Assembly (NCBI GenBank): GCA_002369055.1
Contig: DFEL01000135.1
Location: forward strand, 1 to 15,473
Direction: 5' to 3'
From: Cyanobacteria bacterium UBA3803
Lineage (GTDB): Bacteria; Cyanobacteriota; Vampirovibrionia; Gastranaerophilales; Gastranaerophilaceae
Length of the DNA: 15,473 nt
The position numbers and the translations under genes were made by a program. Under the pieces are notes generated by a model. The model saw nothing but the letters and a program-made list of their open reading frames with translations, did not search any database and was not told where the DNA came from. Within the stretch, counting starts at the first letter, position 1. Each line of letters opens with the position of its first letter. Below, piece by piece: positions 1 through 7,550 of the stretch.

Positions 1-48
1 GAAATGGAAGAAAAAGTTAAAAAATTAGAACAAGGTAATAATGAATAA
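1..48 (+). CDS. 3' end of an unidentified gene (partial)
   Basis: An open frame enters from the left edge and stops at TAA 46-48. It gives 15 residues rich in Glu and Lys (EMEEKVKKLEQGNNE), which looks like a charged helical tail. The stop lies inside the next gene, an 8-nt overlap (41-48), so the two are probably translationally coupled. In many bacteria the gene before ybeY encodes PhoH or an HD-family membrane phosphohydrolase, but these few residues do not identify either. Confidence 0.6.
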   Translation, partial: EMEEKVKKLEQGNNE

Positions 49-559
49 GCCTGTAATAAATATATTTAGCGAGAATATTTATACTGATTGGCAAGTTGAC
101 GAAGCAAAACTTATAGATATTGCCCGTCAAATATTAAATTATTATATTAACACTCCCGAGATATATAATAAGTCCTGCTTATACGAACAAGATTACAATA
201 CTATATCGTTTGATATACTTTATTGTGACGGTAAAAAAACTCACGAAATAAACAAAGAATACAGAAACAAAGATTATATTGCGGATATAATCACTTTTGC
301 AATATTTGCAGATGAAGAACCTGAATTTAGATTTATTTTTGATGAAGAAATTAACTTGGGAGAAATTATACTCGGACTTGATAAAATAATTGAAAGTGCA
401 AAAGAAAAAGGGAAAACAAAAGAAGAAGAATTATGTTTTCTATTATCACACGGCATAATGCACCTTCTTGGTTTTGACCACCAAACAGAAGAAGATTATA
501 ATTTTATGGTATCCGCTCAAAATAATGCTCTAAAAAGAATAGAGGATAAAAATGTCTAA
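41..559 (+). CDS. ybeY: Endoribonuclease YbeY, rRNA maturation factor
   Basis: This is a 172-residue protein of the YbeY/UPF0054 family, a zinc-dependent single-strand endoribonuclease for 16S rRNA 3'-end maturation and ribosome quality control. The diagnostic motif HGIMHLLGFDH lies at residues 137-147, giving the three metal ligands His137, His141 and His147. The conserved NKEYRNKD segment (71-78) and LGEI (106-109) are also present. The segment after NKEYRNKD reads ADIITF where many homologues have TDVLSF, a mild divergence. Length is normal to slightly long. The start has an AAGG Shine-Dalgarno at 32-35 region and overlaps the preceding stop; the 3' end overlaps dgkA by 8 nt. The ybeY-dgkA order is common in Firmicutes and related low-GC genomes. 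Confidence 0.95.
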   Translation: MNKPVINIFSENIYTDWQVDEAKLIDIARQILNYYINTPEIYNKSCLYEQDYNTISFDILYCDGKKTHEINKEYRNKDYIADIITFAIFADEEPEFRFIFDEEINLGEIILGLDKIIESAKEKGKTKEEELCFLLSHGIMHLLGFDHQTEEDYNFMVSAQNNALKRIEDKNV

Positions 560-938
560 GTTTAAGAAAAAAGGCATGATAAATACATTTAAAAATGCCG
601 GCAGAGGTGTCAGTTTATCCGTAAAAGCCGAAAGAAACGTAAGAATACATATTATAGCAGCACTTATGGTTATATTATTTGCAATTATACTACAAATGTC
701 TGTAACTAAAATTTGTATCCTTATACTTGCAATATCAAACGTAATGGTAGCAGAAATAGTCAATACAAGTTTAGAATTTGGACTTGATGCCGTTTTTCAC
801 AACAGATATTCCCGTCTTGTAGGCATAGCAAAAGATATTTCAGCTGGAGCAGTTGTAGTTGCAAGCCTGTTTAGTGCAATCATAGGAATTTTAATTTTCG
901 GCAGTGAAATTATAAAAAAAATACCTATTCAACTTTAG
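552..938 (+). CDS. dgkA: Diacylglycerol kinase / undecaprenol kinase (DgkA family)
   Basis: This 128-residue integral membrane kinase phosphorylates diacylglycerol or, as in Gram-positive members, undecaprenol, recycling carrier lipid. Family signatures are visible: an N-terminal amphipathic segment NTFKNAGRG, AERN (26-29), the core AEIVNTSLEFGLDAVF (67-82) with Glu68, Asn71, Glu75 and Asp79, and AKDISAGAV (93-101). Three hydrophobic helices lie at about 33-50, 53-70 and 98-117. ATG 552 overlaps the ybeY stop and follows a GAGGATAAAA Shine-Dalgarno. The 3' end overlaps convergent thrB by 14 nt. The core motif is closer to the Gram-positive type than to E. coli DgkA, so undecaprenol is a plausible substrate, but this is inference. 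Confidence 0.93.
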   Translation: MSKFKKKGMINTFKNAGRGVSLSVKAERNVRIHIIAALMVILFAIILQMSVTKICILILAISNVMVAEIVNTSLEFGLDAVFHNRYSRLVGIAKDISAGAVVVASLFSAIIGILIFGSEIIKKIPIQL

Positions 939-1863
939 AAGCTCCTTCAAGTTCAACTGTTAAATTTTTAATTTCAGAGTGAATATTAAAATTATCCCAA
1001 ATTTCTTTTACTGTATCTTGAATTTTATCTAAAATATTATTTTTCGAAATAATAATTATCGCAGGGCCTGCACCGCTTATAACAGTTCCTAAAACATCTT
1101 CTTCGTGTTTAAAGGCCTCTTTTATCTCTTTAAATCCGGGTATTAATTTTTCTCTATACGGCTGATGCAGCCTATCTTCAAGAGCAACTTTCATTAATTT
1201 AACATCTTTTGTATTTATAGCATGAATAAGCATTGCCAAACGTCTTGAATTAAAAGATGCATCTTTTAAAGAAACATTTTCCGGCAAAACTGAACGAGAA
1301 ACATTTGTGGCGAGTTCAAAATCAGGAATACAAGCTGTTATATGCCACTCCTGAGGCCAATTTAATTTTCTATATAAGATAGAGCCATCATCTTCCATTG
1401 AAGACATAACAAGTCCGCCCAAAAGAGCAGGTGCAACATTATCAGGATGTCCTTCCGCTTCGGTTGCAATAGATAACAATGCTGCCTCATCAGCAGGAAA
1501 ACCCAAAAGTTCATTTGCAGCAAGAAGCCCTCCGACTATAACTGAGGCAGAACTTCCTAAACCTCTTGCAATTGGAATATTTGTATTTATATTAATTTTC
1601 AATTCGTTAGCTTCTTGTCCGACAAGACTGTACAGCATTTCTACCGCTTTTAAAACAATATTATCTTTATCTTCCGGTAAATCATTTAATTCCAACAACT
1701 CCGCATTATCATCATCTTTCATCACATTAACTTCAATGCCGGTACTTGGCATAACTGTTTCTTCAATAGTTATAATGTTATAAATGGGCAAAGCCATACC
1801 CAGACAATCAAATCCGGGTCCTAAATTTGCAGTTGTTGCTGGAACTTTATAACTTACTTTCAT
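925..1863 (-). CDS. thrB: Homoserine kinase (GHMP family)
   Basis: The 312-residue enzyme phosphorylates L-homoserine to O-phosphohomoserine with ATP, the step before threonine synthase. GHMP kinase motifs appear in order: PATTANLGPGFDCLG (8-22), the ATP loop PIARGLGSSAS (97-107), EGHPDNVAPALLGG (137-150), RLHQPYR (231-237, typical of ThrB) and the glycine-rich SGAGP (263-267). Length fits the family. The start follows an AGGTAAGA element. It lies 6 nt downstream of the YhaM-like gene and is probably co-transcribed with it. No other threonine gene is in the window. Its stop lies within the convergent dgkA gene, leaving no room for a terminator between them. Confidence 0.95.
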   Translation of the reverse strand: MKVSYKVPATTANLGPGFDCLGMALPIYNIITIEETVMPSTGIEVNVMKDDDNAELLELNDLPEDKDNIVLKAVEMLYSLVGQEANELKININTNIPIARGLGSSASVIVGGLLAANELLGFPADEAALLSIATEAEGHPDNVAPALLGGLVMSSMEDDGSILYRKLNWPQEWHITACIPDFELATNVSRSVLPENVSLKDASFNSRRLAMLIHAINTKDVKLMKVALEDRLHQPYREKLIPGFKEIKEAFKHEEDVLGTVISGAGPAIIIISKNNILDKIQDTVKEIWDNFNIHSEIKNLTVELEGASKVE

Positions 1864-1869
1864 TCTTAC

Positions 1870-2700
1870 CTATTTTAACATTGCTACATTATTTCTACCA
1901 AATTTTGCAGATAAATCGTCTACGTGATGAACGATATAAACGTATGGTTCAAGATCTTTTTCATCTAAATCTATAATTGCACCCCACTCGGTTCTTCCGT
2001 GATGTGCGGCTATCATTCTTGCAACAATTTTGAAACCATTATTCATACAAAGTGAATAACCATACTGAGAGTGAGTTATCCAATCCTTTTTGAAATCCTC
2101 GTTATAATCAATTAATCCGCTTTCAGTATCAACATTATATTCAAAAATTTTACCAATATCGTGCAAAATACAAGCAGCATACAATTCATCTCTTTTTATT
2201 TTTTGAAAAACCGTATCTGCAATATTTTCTGCTATTTGGCAGCATTCCAAAGTATGAACTAATAATCCTCCCATAAAATTATGGTGCATTAATTTTGCAG
2301 CAGGTGCAATTTTAATTTCTTGTTCATGCTCATTAAAATATTTATTTAAAAATTCTTTTAACTTTTCGTTTTTTATTTTTTCAATATAAGATAAAATTCC
2401 TTCATAATACTGTTTTGTTTGCTCTTCACTTAAACCAATCATTGCTTCTTCAACAAGTTCTAATGCTGAAACAAGACAATTATTATACTTTTCATTAAAA
2501 CTGCCTGATACAATTCGCAACTTGTTACCACTTCTGAATAATTTTGAATCAAGACGATTTAAAGTTTCTTCCCACAAAATACAATTTAACAAAGACTCAT
2601 CCGTTGAGTCTTTCAATTGTAATTTACCCATTTTGGTTCCTGCTTTTGTGTCGCCAACAGAAAAAGTAACCACCTCGTATATAGTTTCGGTACTAAACAT
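1870..2700 (-). CDS. yhaM: YhaM-like 3'-5' exoribonuclease (OB fold + HD domain)
   Basis: The protein has 276 residues; B. subtilis YhaM has 314. The first ~85 residues look like an OB-fold nucleic-acid binding domain (KLQLKDSTDE, then ILWEE). The HD phosphohydrolase domain follows: HHNFMGGLLVHT (139-150), ILHDIGKI (178-185) with the His180-Asp181 pair, His210, and AAHHGRTEWG (231-240) then HHVDDLSAKFG (258-268). The HD motifs, the HGxxEWG element and the late DDLxAK are characteristic of YhaM rather than of RelA- or Cas3-type HD proteins. Family members degrade RNA (and DNA in some) from the 3' end with Mn2+. The start has AGAGGA at 2704-2709. It is the first gene of a two-gene unit with thrB; no functional link is evident. 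Confidence 0.85.
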   Translation of the reverse strand: MFSTETIYEVVTFSVGDTKAGTKMGKLQLKDSTDESLLNCILWEETLNRLDSKLFRSGNKLRIVSGSFNEKYNNCLVSALELVEEAMIGLSEEQTKQYYEGILSYIEKIKNEKLKEFLNKYFNEHEQEIKIAPAAKLMHHNFMGGLLVHTLECCQIAENIADTVFQKIKRDELYAACILHDIGKIFEYNVDTESGLIDYNEDFKKDWITHSQYGYSLCMNNGFKIVARMIAAHHGRTEWGAIIDLDEKDLEPYVYIVHHVDDLSAKFGRNNVAMLK

Positions 2701-2721
2701 ATTTCCTCTTTTCTAAAATAG

Positions 2722-2730
2722 AGTATATCA
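2722..2730 (-). promoter_or_regulatory. Extended -10 promoter for the yhaM-like/thrB unit
   Basis: On the minus strand this reads TGATATACT, an extended -10 (TGn + TATACT). The hexamer 17 nt upstream (2745-2750, GATTTA) is a poor -35, as is usual for extended -10 promoters. A start point near 2715 would give a leader of about 15 nt containing the AGAGGA Shine-Dalgarno. It is back to back with the promoter of the gene starting at 2795. Confidence 0.55.
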
Positions 2731-2759
2731 TAAACAAAAAGAAATAAATCTTTAAAATG

Positions 2760-2788
2760 TTGAAACTGACAAAAAAATGATTTAAAAT
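2760..2788 (+). promoter_or_regulatory. Sigma-70-type promoter abutting the start codon at 2795
   Basis: TTGAAA (2760-2765), a 17-nt spacer, then TAAAAT (2783-2788): each hexamer is one mismatch from consensus and the spacing is ideal. A transcript starting 7 nt after the -10 box would begin at about 2795, the A of the ATG, so the mRNA would be leaderless. Confidence 0.6.
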
Positions 2789-2794
2789 GGGGTT

Positions 2795-3550
2795 ATGAGG
2801 AAATTTCTTTTAATATTTTTGATGACATTCTTCCTAAATTCTGCTCAAGCAGTTGAATTTAAGCCTCTTGAAATGCCGAACGAAACAACACCTCAAAATG
2901 AACAAAAAGCATTACTTAATGATAAGGATTATAAATTTAAAGGTCGCGTAGAATATGATGAAGAAGGTATTTTACTATTGGATTCTGAAGACGTAGACCA
3001 CTTAGAATTAAAAATAAATCTGCCTTCAAAATATCCTAAAAAATCTGTTCTTTCAGAAAAAGAACTTTTTTCAACCCTTGAAGAGCAAAGAAGATATGAA
3101 ACTCCAAAAATTGATGAATATTTAATTAACCCAACATTTGGTGAATTAACATATCAATCGGGTAAATTTTCTTATGGAACAACATTCGGAACAGAAATAG
3201 ACACAGCACAACTGGAATACAGAACGAAACTTTTTACAAGATATGATACAAAAAGATTTGGCATAATGACAGCAATCGGAAAAGATGCATATACTTCTTC
3301 AGGAAGACAACTAAACAGCGTGTACATTGTACCTGAAATAAAACTGGGTAAAGGATTTACACTTGTTGATGCCTTCAAAGCAAATCCTGAAGAGGATAGG
3401 TTTAGAAATGAAGTTATACTGCAATACAGTCCAAAAATTAAAAATACAAGAGAAAATCTTTCGCTGGAAGCAGGAGTCAGTCAAACTTCTTATTACACAT
3501 CCGGTGAGCAATATTATCAATTTTCGGTTTCAACAAAATTCAAATTATAA
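2795..3550 (+). CDS. Exported protein of unknown function, possibly outer-membrane beta-rich
   Basis: I do not recognise a named family. The 251-residue product starts with a clear signal peptide: MRKF, a hydrophobic stretch of about 14 residues and a SAQA cleavage site (predicted after residue 19). Residues 20-110 are polar and acidic. From about 115 to the end, short alternating polar/aromatic strands predominate (for example YQSGKFSYGTTFG, LEYRTKLFTRY), and the C-terminus ends in QFSVSTKFKL, as in beta-barrel or beta-sheet envelope proteins. An outer-membrane location is therefore possible but unproven. There is no Shine-Dalgarno, and a strong promoter lies directly upstream. It precedes a FtsB/DivIC-like gene by 23 nt. 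Confidence 0.75.
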   Translation: MRKFLLIFLMTFFLNSAQAVEFKPLEMPNETTPQNEQKALLNDKDYKFKGRVEYDEEGILLLDSEDVDHLELKINLPSKYPKKSVLSEKELFSTLEEQRRYETPKIDEYLINPTFGELTYQSGKFSYGTTFGTEIDTAQLEYRTKLFTRYDTKRFGIMTAIGKDAYTSSGRQLNSVYIVPEIKLGKGFTLVDAFKANPEEDRFRNEVILQYSPKIKNTRENLSLEAGVSQTSYYTSGEQYYQFSVSTKFKL

Positions 3551-3558
3551 TTTTATAC

Positions 3559-3564
3559 TATAAT
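3559..3564 (+). promoter_or_regulatory. Possible -10 box just before the ftsB/divIC-like gene
   Basis: A perfect TATAAT lies 9 nt before ATG 3574 in the 23-nt gap after the exported-protein gene. The expected start of transcription is about 3571-3574, giving a leader of 0-3 nt. There is no convincing -35 at 16-18 nt spacing, so promoter activity is uncertain in such AT-rich DNA. Confidence 0.3.
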
Positions 3565-3573
3565 GAAATAACA

Positions 3574-4023
3574 ATGGATAACGATAACAACAAAAAATAT
3601 AAATCAAAAAGAAAAAAACCTTCAAGCAAGGTTACAAATCTTGAAGCAGTAAGGCAAAAGGCAAAAGCTAAAAGTGAACAGCACAATAAAAAATCTAATT
3701 TTTATTATTCATTTTTGACTATTGTACTTTTGATTTGTCTTGTTCAAATAGGTTTTAGTGCACTTTTAAACATATCTAAAACAATTTCATATCAGAGAAA
3801 AGTTGTTCAGATAAAACAAATCAGAGATGAAGCAGAAAAGAAAAATAAAAGATTAAAACAAGAAATAAAAGATTTTTCATCAGTAAAAAGTTTAGAAGCC
3901 ATAGCAAGAAACAATCTTAAAATGGCCGGAGAAGACGAAGTTTTAATTCTTATTAATGATAATAAAGAAGAAGAAAATATAAACAAAAAGAAAAAAGGAA
4001 TATTTAATAATGTCAACAGATAA
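3574..4023 (+). CDS. FtsB/DivIC-like septum formation initiator protein
   Basis: This 149-residue bitopic membrane protein has the architecture of the FtsB/DivIC family: a basic cytoplasmic N-terminus (1-42), one membrane helix (about 43-65), a coiled coil (about 68-100) and the family's terminal element LEAIARNNLKMAGEDEVLIL (107-126), where others read IEKIARENLGLVKPGE or similar. Such proteins form a complex with FtsL/FtsQ that activates septal peptidoglycan synthesis. The long Lys-rich N-terminus and the Lys/Glu/Asn-rich tail (130-149) are extra to the core. No Shine-Dalgarno precedes the ATG. Its last 14 nt overlap the next gene. An FtsL role cannot be excluded from sequence alone. Confidence 0.75.
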   Translation: MDNDNNKKYKSKRKKPSSKVTNLEAVRQKAKAKSEQHNKKSNFYYSFLTIVLLICLVQIGFSALLNISKTISYQRKVVQIKQIRDEAEKKNKRLKQEIKDFSSVKSLEAIARNNLKMAGEDEVLILINDNKEEENINKKKKGIFNNVNR

Positions 4024-5608
4024 TAATGAAGTTTTAAATTACATAACACAATCATTTGACCTTAAACGACAAGGATTTTATAAACCCGCAATAGAAATGC
4101 TTTATAAAGCACTTACTATTGAAAATAATAACATAGAGATATTATCTCAACTTGCAGAATTATACTATCTGCTGGAAAATAACCAACGAGCAATAAACTA
4201 TATTGAAAAAACACTTGAGCTAAACCCAACCCACACAGGATGTTTGAAGCTTATGAAAACAATATACCTTGACGAAGAAAATTATATAGAAGCACAAAAA
4301 GCGGCAGTAAAAATTTTTGAACTGGACAAAACAGTTGAAAACTTTACTGAAAAAATAAGAATTTTAAACAAAATAAAAGATTTTGACACGGTAGAAAAAC
4401 TTGAACATTCAAATTATGATTTTAAATTTGATGCAGAAACTTATTATCAATTTGCAATAGCTCATTACCAAAAGGAAGGCTATGCAAAGGCAATTTTTTA
4501 CCTTGAAAAAGCATCCGATATAAAACCAAATGATGAAAAAACAGAAACTTTACTTGCAGAAATTTATTATATAAGTAATAACTTTGAAAAATCAAAAGAA
4601 TTGTTTTTAAAATACAAAGATAACACAGAAAACGCTCTTGTAATGAACTATTTAGGTTTATTTAAACTTGATGAAAATAAAGTTGAAGAAGCAATTGAAT
4701 ATTTTTTGACAGCAACAAAATTAGAACCACAAAATTCAAAATATGCGTATAATCTTTCTAACGCTTATGTTGTAAACGGTTGGAATGATGAAGCAACAAA
4801 ATATATGAACATCGCAATATGCCTTGAGCCTGAAAATTGTGAATATCGCTATACACAAGCATATTCTTATTATATAAACAATCAATATGAAAAAGCCTTA
4901 AGTGAAATTAAAAATATTTTGCAAATAAATCCAAAATATGTGAATGCAAATGTACTTAATGCACTAATAAAGAGCAAAACCGGTGATCCTGTAAGTGCAA
5001 AAGTTGACTTAGATAAAATTGTTAAAGAAAATCCGCAAAATATTTTTGCTCTTACATCACTTTCACAAGTATATGTCGAATTAGAACAAACTCAAACTGC
5101 TTGCTCATTAATGAAAACTGTTGTAGAACTTGCACCTACACTCGTAAATAAAACTGAATACGCAAATGTTTTAATTAATAATCAATCTTACGGAGAAGCT
5201 CAAGAAATTGTTGAAGATATAATTAAAAATAATCCAAAATATGTTGAAGCATACATTCTTCAATCAAAAATTTATATGTCAATAAAAGATTTTGATTCAG
5301 CTTTTGATTCGGCACAAAAAATAATAGAACTAGACCAAAACAATGCTGAAGGATATTTTTATAATGCGGTATCCTTGTTTGAACTTGGTGATACAAATTT
5401 TGCAATTGAATCAATGAAAAAAGCCATTTCTCTTGATGTAAATAATGCAATATATTATGTTCAAATGGGAGAATTTTATCAAAAACTGGGCAGAAATGAA
5501 GATGCACTTGCATACATTGGCGAAGCGGCAAGTATAGATGAATCGGCTAAAAATAAAGAACTATACGCAAATCTTGCAAGTATTGTCAGAAAATCTAAGA
5601 ATGGCTAA
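4010..5608 (+). CDS. TPR-repeat protein overlapping the ftsB/divIC-like gene
   Basis: The 532 residues are almost entirely tandem 34-residue tetratricopeptide repeats, roughly 14 units, starting near residue 8 and running to the C-terminus. Typical signatures are AIxYxxKALxLxPxN-like helices such as YKPAIEMLYKALTIE, AIEYFLTATKLEPQN and AIESMKKAISLDVNN. There is no signal peptide, membrane helix or catalytic domain, so a cytoplasmic protein-interaction scaffold is the natural reading. ATG 4010 follows AAGGAA (3995-4000) and overlaps the preceding gene by 14 nt, implying translational coupling and perhaps a joint role at the division site, which is inference. The 3' end overlaps the convergent small membrane-protein gene by 14 nt. 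Confidence 0.9.
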   Translation: MSTDNNEVLNYITQSFDLKRQGFYKPAIEMLYKALTIENNNIEILSQLAELYYLLENNQRAINYIEKTLELNPTHTGCLKLMKTIYLDEENYIEAQKAAVKIFELDKTVENFTEKIRILNKIKDFDTVEKLEHSNYDFKFDAETYYQFAIAHYQKEGYAKAIFYLEKASDIKPNDEKTETLLAEIYYISNNFEKSKELFLKYKDNTENALVMNYLGLFKLDENKVEEAIEYFLTATKLEPQNSKYAYNLSNAYVVNGWNDEATKYMNIAICLEPENCEYRYTQAYSYYINNQYEKALSEIKNILQINPKYVNANVLNALIKSKTGDPVSAKVDLDKIVKENPQNIFALTSLSQVYVELEQTQTACSLMKTVVELAPTLVNKTEYANVLINNQSYGEAQEIVEDIIKNNPKYVEAYILQSKIYMSIKDFDSAFDSAQKIIELDQNNAEGYFYNAVSLFELGDTNFAIESMKKAISLDVNNAIYYVQMGEFYQKLGRNEDALAYIGEAASIDESAKNKELYANLASIVRKSKNG

Positions 5609-5795
5609 ATAAACCAGCCAACACTCCTAATATTATAAAAACGGTAAAAAAAACATACCTTATAATCGTGTTTTTACGCTTTTTGGGGTCTTGAATAAAT
5701 TTATTTACAAACAATACAAAAAACAAACTGAAAATTATTTCAGATATTACAAATATTGCAAATATATTTAAATAAACCAAAATACGTGTATCCAC
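5595..5795 (-). CDS. Small two-helix membrane protein (GTG start)
   Basis: A 66-residue protein of no family I recognise. It has two hydrophobic helices, about residues 8-30 and 45-62, joined by a charged loop (KFIQDPKKRKN) that should face the cytoplasm, so both termini would be outside. The gene is supported by a GTG start at 5793-5795 with AAGGA placed 6 nt upstream, by a 9-nt gap from the preceding TPR gene whose stop codon adjoins that Shine-Dalgarno, and by membrane-type composition throughout. It is therefore likely translated with the TPR protein and could be its membrane partner, which is inference. The 3' end overlaps the opposite-strand TPR gene by 14 nt. Confidence 0.7.
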   Translation of the reverse strand: MDTRILVYLNIFAIFVISEIIFSLFFVLFVNKFIQDPKKRKNTIIRYVFFTVFIILGVLAGLFSHS

Positions 5796-5804
5796 AAATT
5801 ATCC

Positions 5805-7334
5805 TTATGCTGCTTTTAATTCTTGATTTAATTCATTAATAAGTTTTTCATTATTTGCACGCTTTGCGTAGGCAATAGCCTTTTGAATTAAATTTTTACC
5901 TTTATCAAATTTATTATAATCAATCATTAATTGTCCTGCTTTTTTGTAATTTAGGGCAACTTTATCATCAACACCTGCTTCCGTATAATTTTTAACCGCA
6001 TCAGAGTAGTATTTTAATGCTTCGGTAGGTTTGTTAAATTTGTCATAAGCTGTCGCAATTGTGCTTAAAACGTATCCTTTATTTTTCAAATCTCTTGATT
6101 CATCAGCAATAACTTTTGCATCTTCATAAACATTAAATGCTTCTTTATCGTATTTATCAGCATAAATATCTCCAATTTTTGTTAAAGATTTTATTTGTGC
6201 TTTAAAATTATCCGTTTCACCTGCGAAAGAAATTGCAGCCATATAATGTTCTATTGCAGGCTTAAACTGATTAACATCGTCATAAATTTGAGCCATTGCA
6301 TAATGTGCTTTTACCTTAACATTAACATCAGTTGCAACATTTACAGCATCATTATAGTTTTCTAACGCTAAAGCCAAATCATCTTTTTTATCGTATATTT
6401 TGCCTATTTCAAAAGAAATTTTTGATTGACTGTCAACATCATTAACTGCTATTGAACGTTCTTTTGCCTGTTTATAGGTAGAAATAGCCAAATCGTCATT
6501 ACCTTTTTTATGAACATTTCTTGCTTGAGCAAAAAGATTTTTCAGCACTGCGTCCATTTTTGGTTTTTCAGGTTGAACTGATTTTTGAGGTTCAACTGTT
6601 TCAACCGCCTGTGATGCTTCTTCTGATTTCTTTTTATTATCATCAGGCATTTGAACCAAAAATGCTTCGTTTATATCTTCGGTATTATACTTGTAATCAA
6701 CTTGTTGTAAGAAAATTGCTTCAACCCAATTTTCAACAACTTTTGAATCTTTATTTAAAGTATCTGATATGTACTTATCTAAAAGACCGGCAGCATTACG
6801 CAAATTTGATTGAACAGTTTTAACATTTGCATTATCTTTTTTAGTTTGTTTTTCAACAATAGCAAGATACATGTCAACTTCTTCAAAAATATCTTCAGGT
6901 GTTCCGATAGCATGAGCAGTATTTTTAAAATCGCCAATAACCTGAGCAATGTTAATTTTTGGACTAATCAACTTTGTTGAAGTTTGTGTTGACTGCGTTG
7001 AAGTAGTTGTATCAACACCAGCAACTTGACTATTTTCAACAGCCTGTGTTTGAGTATTTAAATTTGCAGGTTTTACATTTGAACGATGAATATTTGTATT
7101 TACAGGTGCATTATACGCAGCATAATTTTGAGCGGAAGCAACAGGACGACGTGGCTTTTTGCCGTCTTGTAAATCCTGAACATATTGCAAACCTCGACTT
7201 TGGGCAAGGTTTGTACCACCGCTTTCGGCTTCGGTTTGTTCGGTTTGCTTATTCTTTTCTTCATCTTCATTACGCTTAACGGATTGCTTATTTTGAGGAG
7301 TAATCCTTGGCGTCACTCTCATTGAATCAAACAA
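5805..7334 (-). CDS. TPR protein with long disordered N-terminal region (TTG start)
   Basis: The 509-residue product falls into three parts. Residues 1-140 are low-complexity and rich in Gln, Thr, Asn and Ser, probably disordered. Residues about 140-230 are a helical segment with no family I recognise. After an acidic/Pro linker, residues about 262-500 hold six TPR-like helical hairpins of about 39 residues, longer than the usual 34 and like the kinesin-light-chain/TPR_12 type. There is no signal peptide or membrane helix. TTG 7332-7334 is preferred because GAGGA lies 7 nt before it; the next in-frame ATG (7320-7322) has no Shine-Dalgarno. It heads a two-gene unit with the small membrane protein. 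A good promoter sits upstream at 7411-7439. Confidence 0.88.
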   Translation of the reverse strand: MFDSMRVTPRITPQNKQSVKRNEDEEKNKQTEQTEAESGGTNLAQSRGLQYVQDLQDGKKPRRPVASAQNYAAYNAPVNTNIHRSNVKPANLNTQTQAVENSQVAGVDTTTSTQSTQTSTKLISPKINIAQVIGDFKNTAHAIGTPEDIFEEVDMYLAIVEKQTKKDNANVKTVQSNLRNAAGLLDKYISDTLNKDSKVVENWVEAIFLQQVDYKYNTEDINEAFLVQMPDDNKKKSEEASQAVETVEPQKSVQPEKPKMDAVLKNLFAQARNVHKKGNDDLAISTYKQAKERSIAVNDVDSQSKISFEIGKIYDKKDDLALALENYNDAVNVATDVNVKVKAHYAMAQIYDDVNQFKPAIEHYMAAISFAGETDNFKAQIKSLTKIGDIYADKYDKEAFNVYEDAKVIADESRDLKNKGYVLSTIATAYDKFNKPTEALKYYSDAVKNYTEAGVDDKVALNYKKAGQLMIDYNKFDKGKNLIQKAIAYAKRANNEKLINELNQELKAA

Positions 7335-7410
7335 TTTCTTATCCTCGCTCTTATTCCATGATACATTATGTTTATGCCGTTTTTGAATAGTCTTGAATAA
7401 ATTTCATACT

Positions 7411-7439
7411 TTTATACGACATGTATTTTTTAATGACAA
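7411..7439 (-). promoter_or_regulatory. Sigma-70-type promoter for the TPR/small membrane protein unit
   Basis: On the minus strand, TTGTCA (7434-7439), a 17-nt spacer and TATAAA (7411-7416). The predicted start near 7404 gives a leader of about 70 nt that ends in the GAGGA Shine-Dalgarno. I see no strong hairpin in the leader. The promoter is divergent from the one at 7484-7512. Confidence 0.6.
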
Positions 7440-7483
7440 AATTTAAAAAGTCATAATTTTTTTTAATAAACCTAAACAAAAAA

Positions 7484-7512
7484 TTTACGAAATAACAGTT
7501 ATGTAGTATAAT
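7484..7512 (+). promoter_or_regulatory. Sigma-70-type promoter for the GGDEF gene
   Basis: TTTACG (7484-7489), a 17-nt spacer and a perfect TATAAT (7507-7512). The predicted start near 7519 gives a leader of about 32 nt carrying GAGGA at 7540-7544 region, 6 nt before ATG 7551. Confidence 0.6.
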
Positions 7513-7550
7513 CGGTTATACAAAATATAATATTCGTTTGAGGATAAAAT

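Noticed and set aside
5602..5621. TGGCT...AGCCA short hairpin at the convergent 3' ends.
   Set aside because: Only 5 bp and no T run on either strand follows it directly.
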